Assembly (NCBI GenBank): GCA_023898765.1
Contig: CP060238.1
Location: 992,001 to 1,056,000, forward strand
Direction of reading: 5' to 3'
Source: Rhodospirillales bacterium
GTDB taxonomy: Bacteria > Pseudomonadota > Alphaproteobacteria > Micavibrionales > Micavibrionaceae
DNA: 64,000 nucleotides
Made by a program: the position numbers and the translations under genes. The first letter of the stretch is position 1, and each line of letters begins with the position of its first letter. Positions 16,734 to 25,081 of the stretch are shown in pieces. The notes beneath the pieces are model-generated. The model was given only the letters and a program-made list of their open reading frames with translations. It was not told the origin of the DNA and ran no database searches.

Positions 16734-17684
16734 AATCACCCAGTCGTCTTCGTCTATCTCTCCGGAGGCTATCCTTTTTTCGATCTGGGGTTTTAGAATT
16801 TTCATTGCGAAAATTTCCGCGTCCTTTTTCATCTCCGAAAAGTCCGGGCGTTCGGGCCGGTAAGACACATGATATTTTTGTTCAAACTGGCTGATCGCCG
16901 TGTTCAGGTTCATAAGCCGCTGCGTCGATTTCTCCCCTTTCCGGTCTTCGTCCGAATATTTTTCGATGAGTTTGGCCGCGCGTTTTTTGTTAATAAATCC
17001 AACGGAAAAAGCCAGCTGGACTCCCTCCAGAAAAGCCGCGGAAACACTCAGGAGCGTTGGAATTTTGATGGGATCTTTTTTGGGGGCCACGGTGTAATTA
17101 AAGGTGGTTGTTTTGTCTGCGCCGCGCAGGATAACGCCGCATTTTGCTTCGTCTTCTTCCTCGGCGCCGATCTTTATAATCAGGGCGATATTGGCGTCAT
17201 GCTCGATCCGTATGTTTTTTCCGGCCTGTTTAAAGGCTTCTTCCGCGAAAACGATGGAAGATTCGTATTCCCCTTTGTTTTTGGCATCGCATTGTTCGAT
17301 GATATCCAGAAACTGGTGATGCTCTCCTGCCTTAAAGAGAATCTTTCCGTTGTAGTAAACGCATCCCCATATGTCGGGATTCCATTCTTTTTCATATCCT
17401 TTTACGACCTCCAGCCAGAGCTTTTCCCAGCGGAACGGCTCTATGCGTGGCGTAATGGGACCGCGGTCAAAAAATTCTTTGGCGATCGCGCCGGCCAGGC
17501 GCACGCAGCTATGCATATTCTGGGCGCGGACGACAAATGTTTCGTGTTCCTGAAAAGTGTCATTGGCCAAAGGCACAACCATCCGGTTGCTCAGGGCAAT
17601 AAAAGGCGGTTCGCCGCTTAACCCTTCCAAAGGGTCATGTAGGGTAAATTTTTCGCGCAAAAGGGATGTGTTGAATTTGCTCAT
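16731..17684 (-). CDS. hypothetical cytosolic protein
   Basis: A 317-residue protein I do not recognise. There is no signal peptide or membrane segment. Features visible are a mid-section with ECDAK-like charged helices, a beta-rich part around 165-210 (ANIALIIKIGAEEEDEAKCG, then GVILRGADKTTTFNYTV), a hydrophobic helix near 225 (LLSVSAAFLEGVQLAFSVGF) and a basic/acidic helical C-terminus ending DEDDWVI. It precedes cheZ on the same strand by 41 bp of gene order (cheZ stop to this start), so they could share a transcript. Its TAG stop is supplied by the end of the repeat element at 16595-16733. Confidence 0.7.
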   Translation of the reverse strand: MSKFNTSLLREKFTLHDPLEGLSGEPPFIALSNRMVVPLANDTFQEHETFVVRAQNMHSCVRLAGAIAKEFFDRGPITPRIEPFRWEKLWLEVVKGYEKEWNPDIWGCVYYNGKILFKAGEHHQFLDIIEQCDAKNKGEYESSIVFAEEAFKQAGKNIRIEHDANIALIIKIGAEEEDEAKCGVILRGADKTTTFNYTVAPKKDPIKIPTLLSVSAAFLEGVQLAFSVGFINKKRAAKLIEKYSDEDRKGEKSTQRLMNLNTAISQFEQKYHVSYRPERPDFSEMKKDAEIFAMKILKPQIEKRIASGEIDEDDWVI

Positions 17685-17725
17685 TCTCAGGGGAGTCTAG
17701 CACAGAATTTCAAACCCTTGAACCA

Positions 17726-18334
17726 TTAGAACATGGTATCAATGTCGCCCTGAGAGGAGCGCGCAGTGCCCTGGGCTTTTTTGGCGATGTCTTCTTCGCT
17801 GGGAGCAACGTCGATCCCGAGCTTTTTCAGCGTCCCGCTCAGGCGGGTTTCGATCAATTGCAAATTATCCAGCGTGTTCCGGATACGCTGCCCGGCAAGG
17901 TCCTGAAAGGTGCAGGCCATCAGGATATCCTGCACATCCTGTTTTATTTTTTCCTTTGCGATTTCCTGTGTGTCGGGATTGTTCCACTCTTCATCGTGCT
18001 CGATGCGTTCGACGATGCGGTCGGCGGCATCCAGAATGGTGTTGGCGGCCTTTTCCGTATCTTCAATAACGGCTTCAAGCTCGACGCCCGTATTGGCGGG
18101 CGTAAGGCCCTGTCCGTTGTAGGAAATGGCGCCCAAAATCTCCAGAATCTCCGAAAAGCGCTTTCCCAGACCTTCTTCCGTCATATCAATCTGTTGTGAT
18201 GTGGCGTTTATTTCCATAGACAGCTCATCAAAGCGGCGGGACATGAATTGCTGTATGAGGTCAAGCTGGCTATGCACATTCAGGACGCTGCCTTCCAGAT
18301 CGCCCAGGACGTTTTTTGATGGATCGCTGTTCAC
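17726..18334 (-). CDS. cheZ: CheZ-type CheY-P phosphatase
   Basis: A 202-residue, nearly all-helical protein. The active-site helix reads ILMACTFQDLAGQRIRNTL (about 135-153), matching the CheZ signature in which a Gln inserts into the CheY active site. The C-terminus QGDIDTMF resembles the CheY-tethering tail of CheZ. Start is GTG at 18334 with GGAG about ten bases upstream. Its role would be to terminate the signal of phospho-CheY made by the operon at 27-33 kb. It is separated from that operon by about 8.5 kb. Many alphaproteobacteria use a second CheY as a phosphate sink instead of CheZ. Confidence 0.85.
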   Translation of the reverse strand: MNSDPSKNVLGDLEGSVLNVHSQLDLIQQFMSRRFDELSMEINATSQQIDMTEEGLGKRFSEILEILGAISYNGQGLTPANTGVELEAVIEDTEKAANTILDAADRIVERIEHDEEWNNPDTQEIAKEKIKQDVQDILMACTFQDLAGQRIRNTLDNLQLIETRLSGTLKKLGIDVAPSEEDIAKKAQGTARSSQGDIDTMF

Positions 18335-18449
18335 CTTTTTTATCTCCGTTTTGACTTCATCTGCCGTTCAATAATACGCGGGTTAGTCTGGCAGGCAAAC
18401 AGTTAAAAATGTCTTTTTTCTGCGCACAATCGTATGAGTCCGGCTTTTT

Positions 18450-19175
18450 TTAAGGCTTTAAAATCGCCCGGGCGGACACTGTCAGGGTAATGGTGGTTTC
18501 CCCGGCTGAGGCCACAGGCGTGGCCATTGCCATATCAGATTCCGCCATGGCCATGCCGCGCGCATATTGCGGTTGCGGATAGGGCATGCCGCCGCTTTGC
18601 ACATTGATATCCCGCAGTTCCGCAGCGCTTTTCCCCATCGCTTTGGCGGCGCGGTTCGCGCGGTCCTGAAGCTGTTTCAGTGCTGCTTCCATCAGGTTGT
18701 CCTGGATTTTCACCGCTGTTTCAGGGGCGAGCATATAAGACAGGCCGTTCATCGTCAGTCTCATATCCTGCAGTTTTCCGGTTAATTCCAGCAGGTCCTC
18801 TGCCTTTTTTGATTTCAGGGTCAGGGACTGGCTGCCGCGCCATTTCTTTTCCTTGGTGCGCGGGTCGTGCTGTTCGTAGACCTGGTACGCGCCGGTGTTG
18901 ACCTTGATGCTTTCCACCTTTTTGGCGGCCTTAAGCGCAGCGGCCATCACGGTGTTAATCTCGTTTTGAAGGGTGCGCGGATCGCGGTCAAGCACGACGT
19001 AAGACAGGGTTGCCACAAGCAGATCCTGCTCGATTTCCATGCGCTCTGTCGCGGAGATATTGAGAATGGCCTGTCCGTCGGGCAAGGTGAGGATCGGGTC
19101 CTGCATTTGCGCCCGGGCGGGGGAAAGCGCAAAAAGAAAAAACGTAGCTGTCAGAAAAACAAAAAAGCGGGTCAT
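18450..19175 (-). CDS. periplasmic SIMPL-domain (DUF541) protein
   Basis: A 241-residue exported protein. The ATG at 19175 is preferred over one at 19187 because GGAGG lies five bases before it. Residues 1-22 form a signal peptide ending in AQM. The remainder is the SIMPL/DUF541 fold: LNISATERMEIEQDLLVATL at the start, a central helical part, and a C-terminal TTITLTVSARAIL strand. Family members are periplasmic or outer-membrane-associated oligomers, sometimes tied to oxidative stress. The specific function is unknown. Confidence 0.85.
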   Translation of the reverse strand: MTRFFVFLTATFFLFALSPARAQMQDPILTLPDGQAILNISATERMEIEQDLLVATLSYVVLDRDPRTLQNEINTVMAAALKAAKKVESIKVNTGAYQVYEQHDPRTKEKKWRGSQSLTLKSKKAEDLLELTGKLQDMRLTMNGLSYMLAPETAVKIQDNLMEAALKQLQDRANRAAKAMGKSAAELRDINVQSGGMPYPQPQYARGMAMAESDMAMATPVASAGETTITLTVSARAILKP

Positions 19176-19293
19176 ATCAGCCTCCATTTGAAATGTGGGT
19201 CCACATTAAGCGGACCAACTCTTTTCGTAAAGGATTGATTTTTTTCACTTAAAAGTGGACTAAGTCGACTCCGGGATTTAAAATTCCCCAAAA

Positions 19294-19593
19294 ATGACAG
19301 ATCAACCCCAAATAGAAATCGACGACGAACCGATCAGCAAAAAGGATTTGCTCGGCATTACGGGGCTGCTTTCCATGGTCTGGTTTTTTGGCGCGCTGCT
19401 TATGGTGATGGCCTACTTCGCGCTCACCACCGGGCGGATCCAGATCAAATATGACGCCTATACCTATTACGCGGACTCGCCGATGTCGTTTATGATTCAG
19501 GTCGGCCTGATGTTCGCGCTGGGCCTGCCGGCACTGGGGATTTCCATCTACGGGATGGCGCGCGCCCTCCGGCAATACGCAAAGCAGCGCTAA
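19294..19593 (+). CDS. small protein with two transmembrane helices
   Basis: A 99-residue membrane protein. The N-terminal 20 residues are acidic, followed by a helix at about 22-44 (ITGLLSMVWFFGALLMVMAY), a polar Tyr-rich loop (IQIKYDAYTYYADSP), a second helix at about 64-86 and a basic tail. No family was recognised. Its stop overlaps the stop of the convergent Phd-like gene by 4 bp. Confidence 0.65.
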   Translation: MTDQPQIEIDDEPISKKDLLGITGLLSMVWFFGALLMVMAYFALTTGRIQIKYDAYTYYADSPMSFMIQVGLMFALGLPALGISIYGMARALRQYAKQR

Positions 19594-19775
19594 TCCCGCT
19601 TTGGCATCGGAAAAAGAATGCCCACGGGCTTGTGATAGCGTTTGAGCACAATGCCGTCCGCCCGGCCGGCCTCCAGCGCGCGCATATAAGCGGCAATGTG
19701 GGTTTTAAATTCATGCATCGTGGCATGCAGGTAGCGTTTTCCGCCCTCCACGGACGGGGGATGCGTTTTAGACAT
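19590..19775 (-). CDS. Phd/YefM-like antitoxin, no toxin adjacent
   Basis: A 61-residue protein. The ATG at 19775 has AAAGGAA nearby; the longer frame to 19829 lies in repeat DNA. The sequence MHEFKTHIAAYMRALEAG, then DGIVLKRYHKPVGILFPM, matches the Phd/YefM N-terminal DNA-binding fold (a helix followed by a strand with a KP.G.L pattern). It has little of the C-terminal segment that would bind a toxin. No RelE- or Doc-like gene lies within several kb on either side, so it is an orphan or a regulator. Confidence 0.65.
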   Translation of the reverse strand: MSKTHPPSVEGGKRYLHATMHEFKTHIAAYMRALEAGRADGIVLKRYHKPVGILFPMPKRD

Positions 19776-20241
19776 TTGAGTTCCTTTGTTTTCTTTCGTC
19801 ATTGCGAGGAAGCGAAGCTGACGAAGCAATCCAGAAAGCCTCCCTTTTTGTCATCCTGAGCGAAGCGGCGTCAGGCGCGCAGTCGAAGGATCTTTGACGG
19901 TGGATATATACAAGATCCCTCGACCTTGCTCGGGATGACATGAAACGGGATTGCCGCGTCGCCCGCCTTCGCTAAAAGCTACGGCGCGGCTCCTCGCAAT
20001 GACGCGGGTGAATAGGCATAAAAAAACGCCCGACATTCAGGCGCACGGGTGGTGTTGATAGGGAGCAGTATAGCAGGTTTTTAGCGCTGTGTCATCCCGA
20101 TGGAGGGCGGACTCTGTTATTTCAAACTCTCCGTGTCTCCGTGGTTGGATTTTCTGGATCCCCGCTTTCGCGGGGATGACGTAGGGGAAAGTGGGGATGA
20201 CGGTTTGGCTAAGTGTGGCGGAGCCACACTTAGCCAAACCG
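19776..20241. repeat. repeat-filled gap before lepA
   Basis: These 466 bp hold no supported gene. They contain short dispersed repeats: GTCATTGCGAGGAAGCGAAG with its partner GACGAAGCAATCCAGA (19798-19838), a GTCATCCTGAGC / GCTCGGGATGAC inverted pair (about 19850-19942), ATTGCCGCG with CTCCTCGCAATGACG (19950-20004), and a hairpin ATCCCCGC / GCGGGGAT (about 20157-20180). Related sequences recur at 24.9, 48.2 and 60.9 kb. Confidence 0.75.
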
Positions 20242-20244
20242 TCA
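20198..20244. repeat. perfect 22-bp palindrome at the lepA stop codon
   Basis: Two 22-base arms (20198-20219 and 20223-20244) are exact reverse complements around a GGA centre. Arm ends read TGACGG and CCGTCA. On the minus strand the first three bases of the palindrome are the lepA stop codon TGA (20242-20244). The RNA would form a very stable hairpin directly after lepA, but no T-run follows, so it is not a standard intrinsic terminator. Confidence 0.9.
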
Positions 20245-22062
20245 CTTGTCATCCCCCATCTTCAAGGCATTGATGAAGGCGCTTTGGGGGATTTCGACAT
20301 TGCCGTACTGGCGCATCTTTTTCTTCCCTTTCTTTTGCTTGTCCAGCAATTTGCGTTTTCGCGTTATATCGCCGCCGTAACATTTGGCGGTCACGTCCTT
20401 GCGCAGCGCACTTAAATGTTCGGCGGCGATAATCTTCCCGCCCAGCGCGGCCTGAATGGCGATTTTGAACATCTGCCGGGGGATGAGTTCTTTCAGCCGT
20501 TCGCACAGCCGCCGTCCGCGGCTCTCGGCGGCGTCCTTATGCACGATCATGGCGAGCGCGTCCACGGGCTCGTTGTTGACGCGGATTTCCAGCTTCACCA
20601 GGTCATTCGCCGCGTACCCGTCCAGATGGTAATCGAACGACGCATAGCCGCGGGAGATGGATTTCAGCCGGTCGTAAAAATCGAACACCACTTCGTTGAG
20701 CGGCAGGCGGTAAACCAGCATCGCGCGCGAACCCGCATAGGTCAGTTCCAGTTGCACGCCGCGCCGCTCCTCGCAAAGTTTCAGCAGGCCGCCGAGATAT
20801 TCGTCCGGCACGAGGATGGTTGCCTTGATCCACGGCTCTTCAATGGATTTGATCTTCACCACGTCGGGCATGTCGACGGGGTTGTAAAGCTCCATCTTCT
20901 CCCCGTTGGTGAGGTTGATTTTGTACACCACGCTCGGCGCGGTGGGGATGAGGTCGAGGTCGAATTCACGGCTTAGGCGCTCCTGAATGATCTCCATATG
21001 GAGCAGCCCCAAAAAGCCGCAGCGGAAACCCAGCCCCAAGGCCTGCGAGCTTTCGGCTTCGTAATGCAGGGAGGAGTCGTTGAGCGCAAGGCGCCCCAGA
21101 CTGTCGCGCAGCTTTTCAAAGTCCCCCGCATCCACCGGGAACAGGGAACAAAACACCATCGGAATGGACGGTTTGAAACCGGCCAGCGCCTTCGCGCACG
21201 GTTTTTTTTCATCCGTGATGGTGTCGCCGACCTTGGTTTCGGTGATGTCCTTGATGGCGGCGGTGATAAAGCCCATCTCGCCGGGGCCGAGCGCATCCAG
21301 CATCACATGTTTGGGGGTAAAAATGCCCACACGGTCGATTTCCCGTGCGGCGCCCGTGGACATGAATTTGATTTTCTGGCCCTTGCGGAGATATCCGTCA
21401 ATCACGCGCACCAGAATCACCACGCCCAGATAAATGTCATACCAGCTATCCACCAGCAGGGCCTTGGCGGGCGCGTCCGCATCGCCTTCATGCGGCGGCG
21501 GCAGGCGGGTGACGATCGCTTCCAGCAGCCCTTCGATATTTTCTCCCGTTTTGCCGGAAACGGGCACGGCGTCGGAGGCGTCCAGCCCGATCACCTCTTC
21601 GATCTGCTCCTTGGCTTTTTCGATGTCGGCGGCGGGCAGGTCGATCTTGTTAATGACAGGCACGATTTCATGGTTGTTTTCGATGGCCTGATAGACGTTC
21701 GCCAGCGTCTGCGCCTCCACCCCTTGCGTGGAATCCACGACCAGAAGGGAGCCTTCACAGGAGGCAAGCGAACGCGAGACTTCGTAGGAAAAATCCACAT
21801 GGCCGGGCGTGTCCATCAGGTTCAGCTGGTACGCGATTCCGTCTTTGGCCGTATAGGACAGGCGGACCGTCTGGGCCTTGATGGTGATTCCGCGCTCGCG
21901 CTCGATCTCCATGCTGTCCAGCACCTGTTCTTTCATGTCGCGTTCTTCCAGTCCGCCGCAGGTCTGGATTAACCGGTCGGCCAGAGTCGATTTCCCATGG
22001 TCGATATGGGCGATAATCGCGAAGTTCCGGATACGGGCGAGGGGTGTTGTCTTGTCACTCAT
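20242..22062 (-). CDS. lepA: elongation factor 4 (LepA) GTPase
   Basis: A 606-residue translational GTPase that acts on stalled or mistranslocated ribosomes. GTPase motifs are AHIDHGKSTLADRL (G1), DTPGHVDFSYEVSRS (G3) and NKIDLP (G4). LepA-specific features are the C-terminal YHLDGYAANDLVKLEIRVN and CYGGDITRKRKLLDKQKKGK regions. The ATG at 22062 gives the family length; an in-frame TTG at 22098 would add 12 residues and is less likely. The gene appears to be monocistronic and ends inside a 22-bp palindrome. Confidence 0.95.
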   Translation of the reverse strand: MSDKTTPLARIRNFAIIAHIDHGKSTLADRLIQTCGGLEERDMKEQVLDSMEIERERGITIKAQTVRLSYTAKDGIAYQLNLMDTPGHVDFSYEVSRSLASCEGSLLVVDSTQGVEAQTLANVYQAIENNHEIVPVINKIDLPAADIEKAKEQIEEVIGLDASDAVPVSGKTGENIEGLLEAIVTRLPPPHEGDADAPAKALLVDSWYDIYLGVVILVRVIDGYLRKGQKIKFMSTGAAREIDRVGIFTPKHVMLDALGPGEMGFITAAIKDITETKVGDTITDEKKPCAKALAGFKPSIPMVFCSLFPVDAGDFEKLRDSLGRLALNDSSLHYEAESSQALGLGFRCGFLGLLHMEIIQERLSREFDLDLIPTAPSVVYKINLTNGEKMELYNPVDMPDVVKIKSIEEPWIKATILVPDEYLGGLLKLCEERRGVQLELTYAGSRAMLVYRLPLNEVVFDFYDRLKSISRGYASFDYHLDGYAANDLVKLEIRVNNEPVDALAMIVHKDAAESRGRRLCERLKELIPRQMFKIAIQAALGGKIIAAEHLSALRKDVTAKCYGGDITRKRKLLDKQKKGKKKMRQYGNVEIPQSAFINALKMGDDK

Positions 22063-22145
22063 AGCGCCTGAAGATACGGTTCCCACGCCAAAAGGCAATA
22101 GATAATAAAACCGCCAGAGGGATTTATGAAAGACACGAAAGACGG

Positions 22146-22168
22146 CCGGCCTGAAGCCTGAAGGCCGG
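22146..22168 (-). terminator. hairpin after the 342-residue unknown gene
   Basis: A 7-bp stem (CCGGCCT / AGGCCGG) with a 9-base loop lies 5 bp past the stop at 22174 on the minus strand, followed by a pyrimidine-rich stretch rather than a clean T-run. It is a possible terminator for the gene 22174-23202. Confidence 0.45.
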
Positions 22169-22173
22169 AGCGT

Positions 22174-23202
22174 TTAAGAGAAGGCGGGCCCTGCAGGGAC
22201 ATTGGTTCTTGCGGCCAGCTCTTTTTCAAACGTTTCCCTGTTTTCGGCCGTAATATCCATGTCTTTGTTCCAGTCGCGCGTGGCGCTTTCCACCGCTGTT
22301 GTCTTATGGCCGCTCACCTTCGCCGGCGCGGTAGCCACGCCGCTCAGCCTGTCAATGTCGTCGGACACGGTCTGGACGTCTTCCTTCACGGTTCCGAGGG
22401 CCCTTGAAATGGTCGGGCCGTGGACATCGTAAAACTCCTTGAAGTCTCCGCCGAAGGCCTGCATGAAATTGGATGCGAAATTCGCGTATTTTTCGAGCGC
22501 GGCGAGGGCTTCCGGGCTCATTCCCATGTTTTTCAGTTCCGCCATCAGGCCGTTGACGGCGCCTTGCGGGTCCGTCAGGGAGTCCGCAAGGAACGTGATA
22601 AAGATCTGAGGATCGATAAGGTCCGCGTTCGAAATGCCGCCTTCCTTCATTACTTTCTGCATGGCCTGCAGCTTTTCCGGATTGCCGGGGTCTCTGGCAA
22701 GATCGACGCCCGCCTTCATAAAGCGGGCGGCGTAATCCATATTCTGCTTGTCCGTTGCGACAACCTTCAGCATGGCCAGCAGGGCCTTGCGCTGCGTTTT
22801 GTCGTTCAGAACATTGTTCAACTCGTCGGCGGTAATGCTGCCGTTCCCGGTCATCATTTTTTGCAGCCCGAGAAGGCCGTTCTGCCCTTCGTTCTGCAGC
22901 ACTTTGTGGAATGCGTCTTTAACCTCTTTGTCGCCGCGGATGGCGTCGATCATCCGGTCGACCTCGTCCGATCCGCCGGCCTTGAGGGCGTCGAGCGTGG
23001 CGTCCGCATCCGCTTTGACGAAGGTGGCTTTCCAGTCGACTCCCGCGCCCGCCATTCCGAAGGCGCTCCCAAGTTTTCCAAACCAGCCGGTAACACCCGT
23101 TTCTTCAACAAGCAAACCCTTTTGCTCAAGGTCGCTAACCATGGCGGCCCTGTTAAAGGACGCGGTGGTTTGAACGGTCGGTGCTGGTGCGGCTACGGTC
23201 AT
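22174..23202 (-). CDS. unknown helical protein with EF-hand-like loop
   Basis: A 342-residue protein, mostly helical and acidic, with no signal peptide or membrane helix. Residues 1-15 are Ala/Thr/Pro-rich. Around residues 117-132 the text GNGSITADELNNVL looks like an EF-hand loop half, and ALLAMLKVVATDKQN with similar helices follows, so a helical repeat array is possible. Lys/Asp-rich segments near 285-320 (VKEDVQTVSDDIDRLSGVAT) suggest a coiled coil. No family was recognised. It lies upstream of lepA with its own promoter-like sequence at 23244-23273. A secreted or surface-associated role is possible because such acidic helical proteins are often exported by signal-less routes, but that is speculation. 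Confidence 0.65.
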   Translation of the reverse strand: MTVAAPAPTVQTTASFNRAAMVSDLEQKGLLVEETGVTGWFGKLGSAFGMAGAGVDWKATFVKADADATLDALKAGGSDEVDRMIDAIRGDKEVKDAFHKVLQNEGQNGLLGLQKMMTGNGSITADELNNVLNDKTQRKALLAMLKVVATDKQNMDYAARFMKAGVDLARDPGNPEKLQAMQKVMKEGGISNADLIDPQIFITFLADSLTDPQGAVNGLMAELKNMGMSPEALAALEKYANFASNFMQAFGGDFKEFYDVHGPTISRALGTVKEDVQTVSDDIDRLSGVATAPAKVSGHKTTAVESATRDWNKDMDITAENRETFEKELAARTNVPAGPAFS

Positions 23203-23233
23203 CTTTTTCTTCCAAATTCTTTCCTGTGTCTAA

Positions 23234-23273
23234 CTCTGTATAAATTATACAAAACAGAGGTTAAGAAATGCAA
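23234..23273 (-). promoter_or_regulatory. putative promoter with flanking inverted repeat
   Basis: On the minus strand TATAAT (23244-23249) lies 18 bp after TTGCAT (23268-23273) and about 40 bp before the ATG at 23202. The -10 is embraced by an inverted repeat CTCTGT (23234-23239) / ACAGAG (23254-23259), a layout typical of an operator. Confidence 0.45.
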
Positions 23274-23386
23274 ATTTGGCAGGGGTTTTGGGGTAAAAAC
23301 TTTTGTTTAAAATCAACGGGTTGTAAAATAATTTAATAAAAAACCCGTCATTTTTTTGCCCTTGCGGGAGGAAGGGGGCTTTCATA

Positions 23387-23414
23387 AAAAAGACCGCTTT
23401 GAGGCGGTCTTTTT
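23387..23414 (-). terminator. intrinsic terminator after the Gly/Ala-rich gene
   Basis: The stem GACCGC / GCGGTC extends through flanking A and T runs, so on the minus strand the hairpin is followed by a run of six Ts. It lies 20 bp past the stop at 23435. The symmetrical A/T flanks allow activity in both directions. Confidence 0.8.
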
Positions 23415-23434
23415 GGAAAATATTGCGGCCCTTT

Positions 23435-24682
23435 TTATGCCGGTACGTAGGATTGTTCCAGTTTGCGAACCGGCGCCCTGTTTTGCGCCACTTCCGGGGC
23501 GGGGTCCGCCGCATCGGAGAATATATTGGCGATGAAAGAGCCGCCCTGAACAACGTAGGAGTGCCCGATATCGTTTTCCTCTCCAAACAGGGCTTTTCCA
23601 CCCGCATTCACGGCTTCCCTCCAGGCTGTGCCGAGTGTTCCATAGGTCAGCACACCGCCAACGCCCGCTACTGTTTCACCGGCACCGGCGACAAGCCGCA
23701 AGCCAGCCTTTGTGAAGTCGCCATGTAAAGCGTATTTTGCCGTATCGTAAAGTGCATCTCCGGCTGCTATGACAGCCCCCAATCCGGGTACACCCTTTAA
23801 TCCGAACATTGCGGCTGCAGGGGAGGCTGCGGAAACGGCTGTCGTCGTCCCAAGAATGGAGACACCTGCCGCGCCGACTTCGGTTGCGATTTCACTACTC
23901 GTGATTTCATTGCCCAGTTCGGTCGATACAGGGTCCGTTACAATGGAACCTGCCTCGCTTGCCTCGGCCGAGGAGGGCCAGAGAGAGTAAGCACCTGCGG
24001 CAACACCACTGAGAATCGCGAGTTTTTTTCCAATTCCCGGTATGGCGCTCAGCTTGTTTCCAACAGTGGCAACAGCGTTGCGAAGAAAACCCGTTCCGGC
24101 GGGGTTGGTTGCGTATTTCAACAGGGCCGTTTTTCCCACGCCATAGCCTGCGGCAATACCGGCGGCACCAATGCCATATCCCAGAGCATTGTCTGAAAGG
24201 TCATGCCCAACATGTGAGAGATCATCCGAGAAAGTATCTTTGAAATTCTCAAACTTGCTATCCTTTTTGGCATGGGTTGCGATTTTATCATTGAGCCATT
24301 TTGATTCAATACCAAAAAGACCAAGGAGTTCCTGAAGGTTTTTGAAGAAAGAGTGCCAAGCTCCCGCAGTGTTTTGCTCAGCTTCCGCCAATCCTAACCA
24401 AGTGTATACTTCGTTTAAAGCGCCACCCACATAACTTTTGAGTCCGCCATTTAAGAGGACTTCGGCAGCCGCGCCCAGACCAGTAACTTTTAGCGCTTTA
24501 CCTAAAAAACTACTCTTCCCAAGGCCGCCCATCGCTGATGCGGCTGTTGCAGCATCAACCCCTTTTTTCAAAATGCCCGCCTGAAGAGCTTTTTGAGCGG
24601 CCTCTGCGGCCGTCTTGTCAGCGGCTCCAAGAAAGCCACCAAAAAGCTTCTGCCCTAGTCCCAAAGCCCATCTTTTTAACAT
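23435..24682 (-). CDS. unknown Gly/Ala-rich protein with hydrophobic stretches
   Basis: A 415-residue protein of unknown function. It is dominated by Ala/Gly-rich amphipathic to hydrophobic helices, for example residues 168-187 (YGIGAAGIAAGYGVGKTALL), 220-240 (LAILSGVAAGAYSLWPSSAE) and 290-325 (AAAMFGLKGVPGLGAVIAAG). Residues 60-160 are more polar, with Trp and Phe. There is no signal peptide. Glycine-zipper-like helices of this sort occur in pore-forming toxins, contact-dependent effectors and phage membrane proteins, but no toxin motif can be named. The gene has its own terminator and is bordered on the upstream side by a 400-bp repeat-rich gap. Confidence 0.65.
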   Translation of the reverse strand: MLKRWALGLGQKLFGGFLGAADKTAAEAAQKALQAGILKKGVDAATAASAMGGLGKSSFLGKALKVTGLGAAAEVLLNGGLKSYVGGALNEVYTWLGLAEAEQNTAGAWHSFFKNLQELLGLFGIESKWLNDKIATHAKKDSKFENFKDTFSDDLSHVGHDLSDNALGYGIGAAGIAAGYGVGKTALLKYATNPAGTGFLRNAVATVGNKLSAIPGIGKKLAILSGVAAGAYSLWPSSAEASEAGSIVTDPVSTELGNEITSSEIATEVGAAGVSILGTTTAVSAASPAAAMFGLKGVPGLGAVIAAGDALYDTAKYALHGDFTKAGLRLVAGAGETVAGVGGVLTYGTLGTAWREAVNAGGKALFGEENDIGHSYVVQGGSFIANIFSDAADPAPEVAQNRAPVRKLEQSYVPA

Positions 24683-25081
24683 TTCTCTTACTCTCTTTCC
24701 TTAACCTAAAACCACTTTTTCAGTGATTATTAAAAATACTCTTCCGAAGTTAATAAAAGGTTACCAAAACGGCAATAGCAAATGCAAATGAGACTGAAAA
24801 ACTATTTATTTTCAGTGCGTTAGAGCGTTTCAACACTGTTTTCCGAAAGCCCGTTTTTCCCGTCATTGCGGGCGACTGAAGGGAGCGCGGCAAAGCCGCG
24901 CACTTCTTCTGGATCCCCGCCGTTTGAGCGATGCTGCGCATCGCCGCGGGGATGACGGGCGGGGGCGTGTTTTTGTCGCGCTTCGTGCATGCTTCGTGTC
25001 CTTTGTGTCCTTTGTGTTAAAAATCCGTCATTGCGGGCCGCTGGATTGCTTCGCTGCGCTCGCAATGACGAAGGGGGCCTT
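24683..25081. repeat. repeat-filled gap upstream of the Gly/Ala-rich gene
   Basis: No gene is supported here. The first 150 bp is AT-rich and probably contains the promoter of the gene starting at 24682. From 24861 to 25070 lie GTCATTGCGGGCGACTGAAG with ATCCCCGC...GCGGGGATGAC, and CATTGCGGGCCGCTGGATTG with CTCGCAATGACG, both inverted-repeat units of the type seen at 19.8 and 48.2 kb. Between them at about 24985-25022 is a CTTCGTG / CCTTTGTGTCCTTTGTGTTA unit, recurring at 49.95-50.16 kb. Confidence 0.7.

Noticed and set aside
20998..21972. A 324-codon plus-strand frame
   Set aside because: Antisense shadow of lepA, which is certain.
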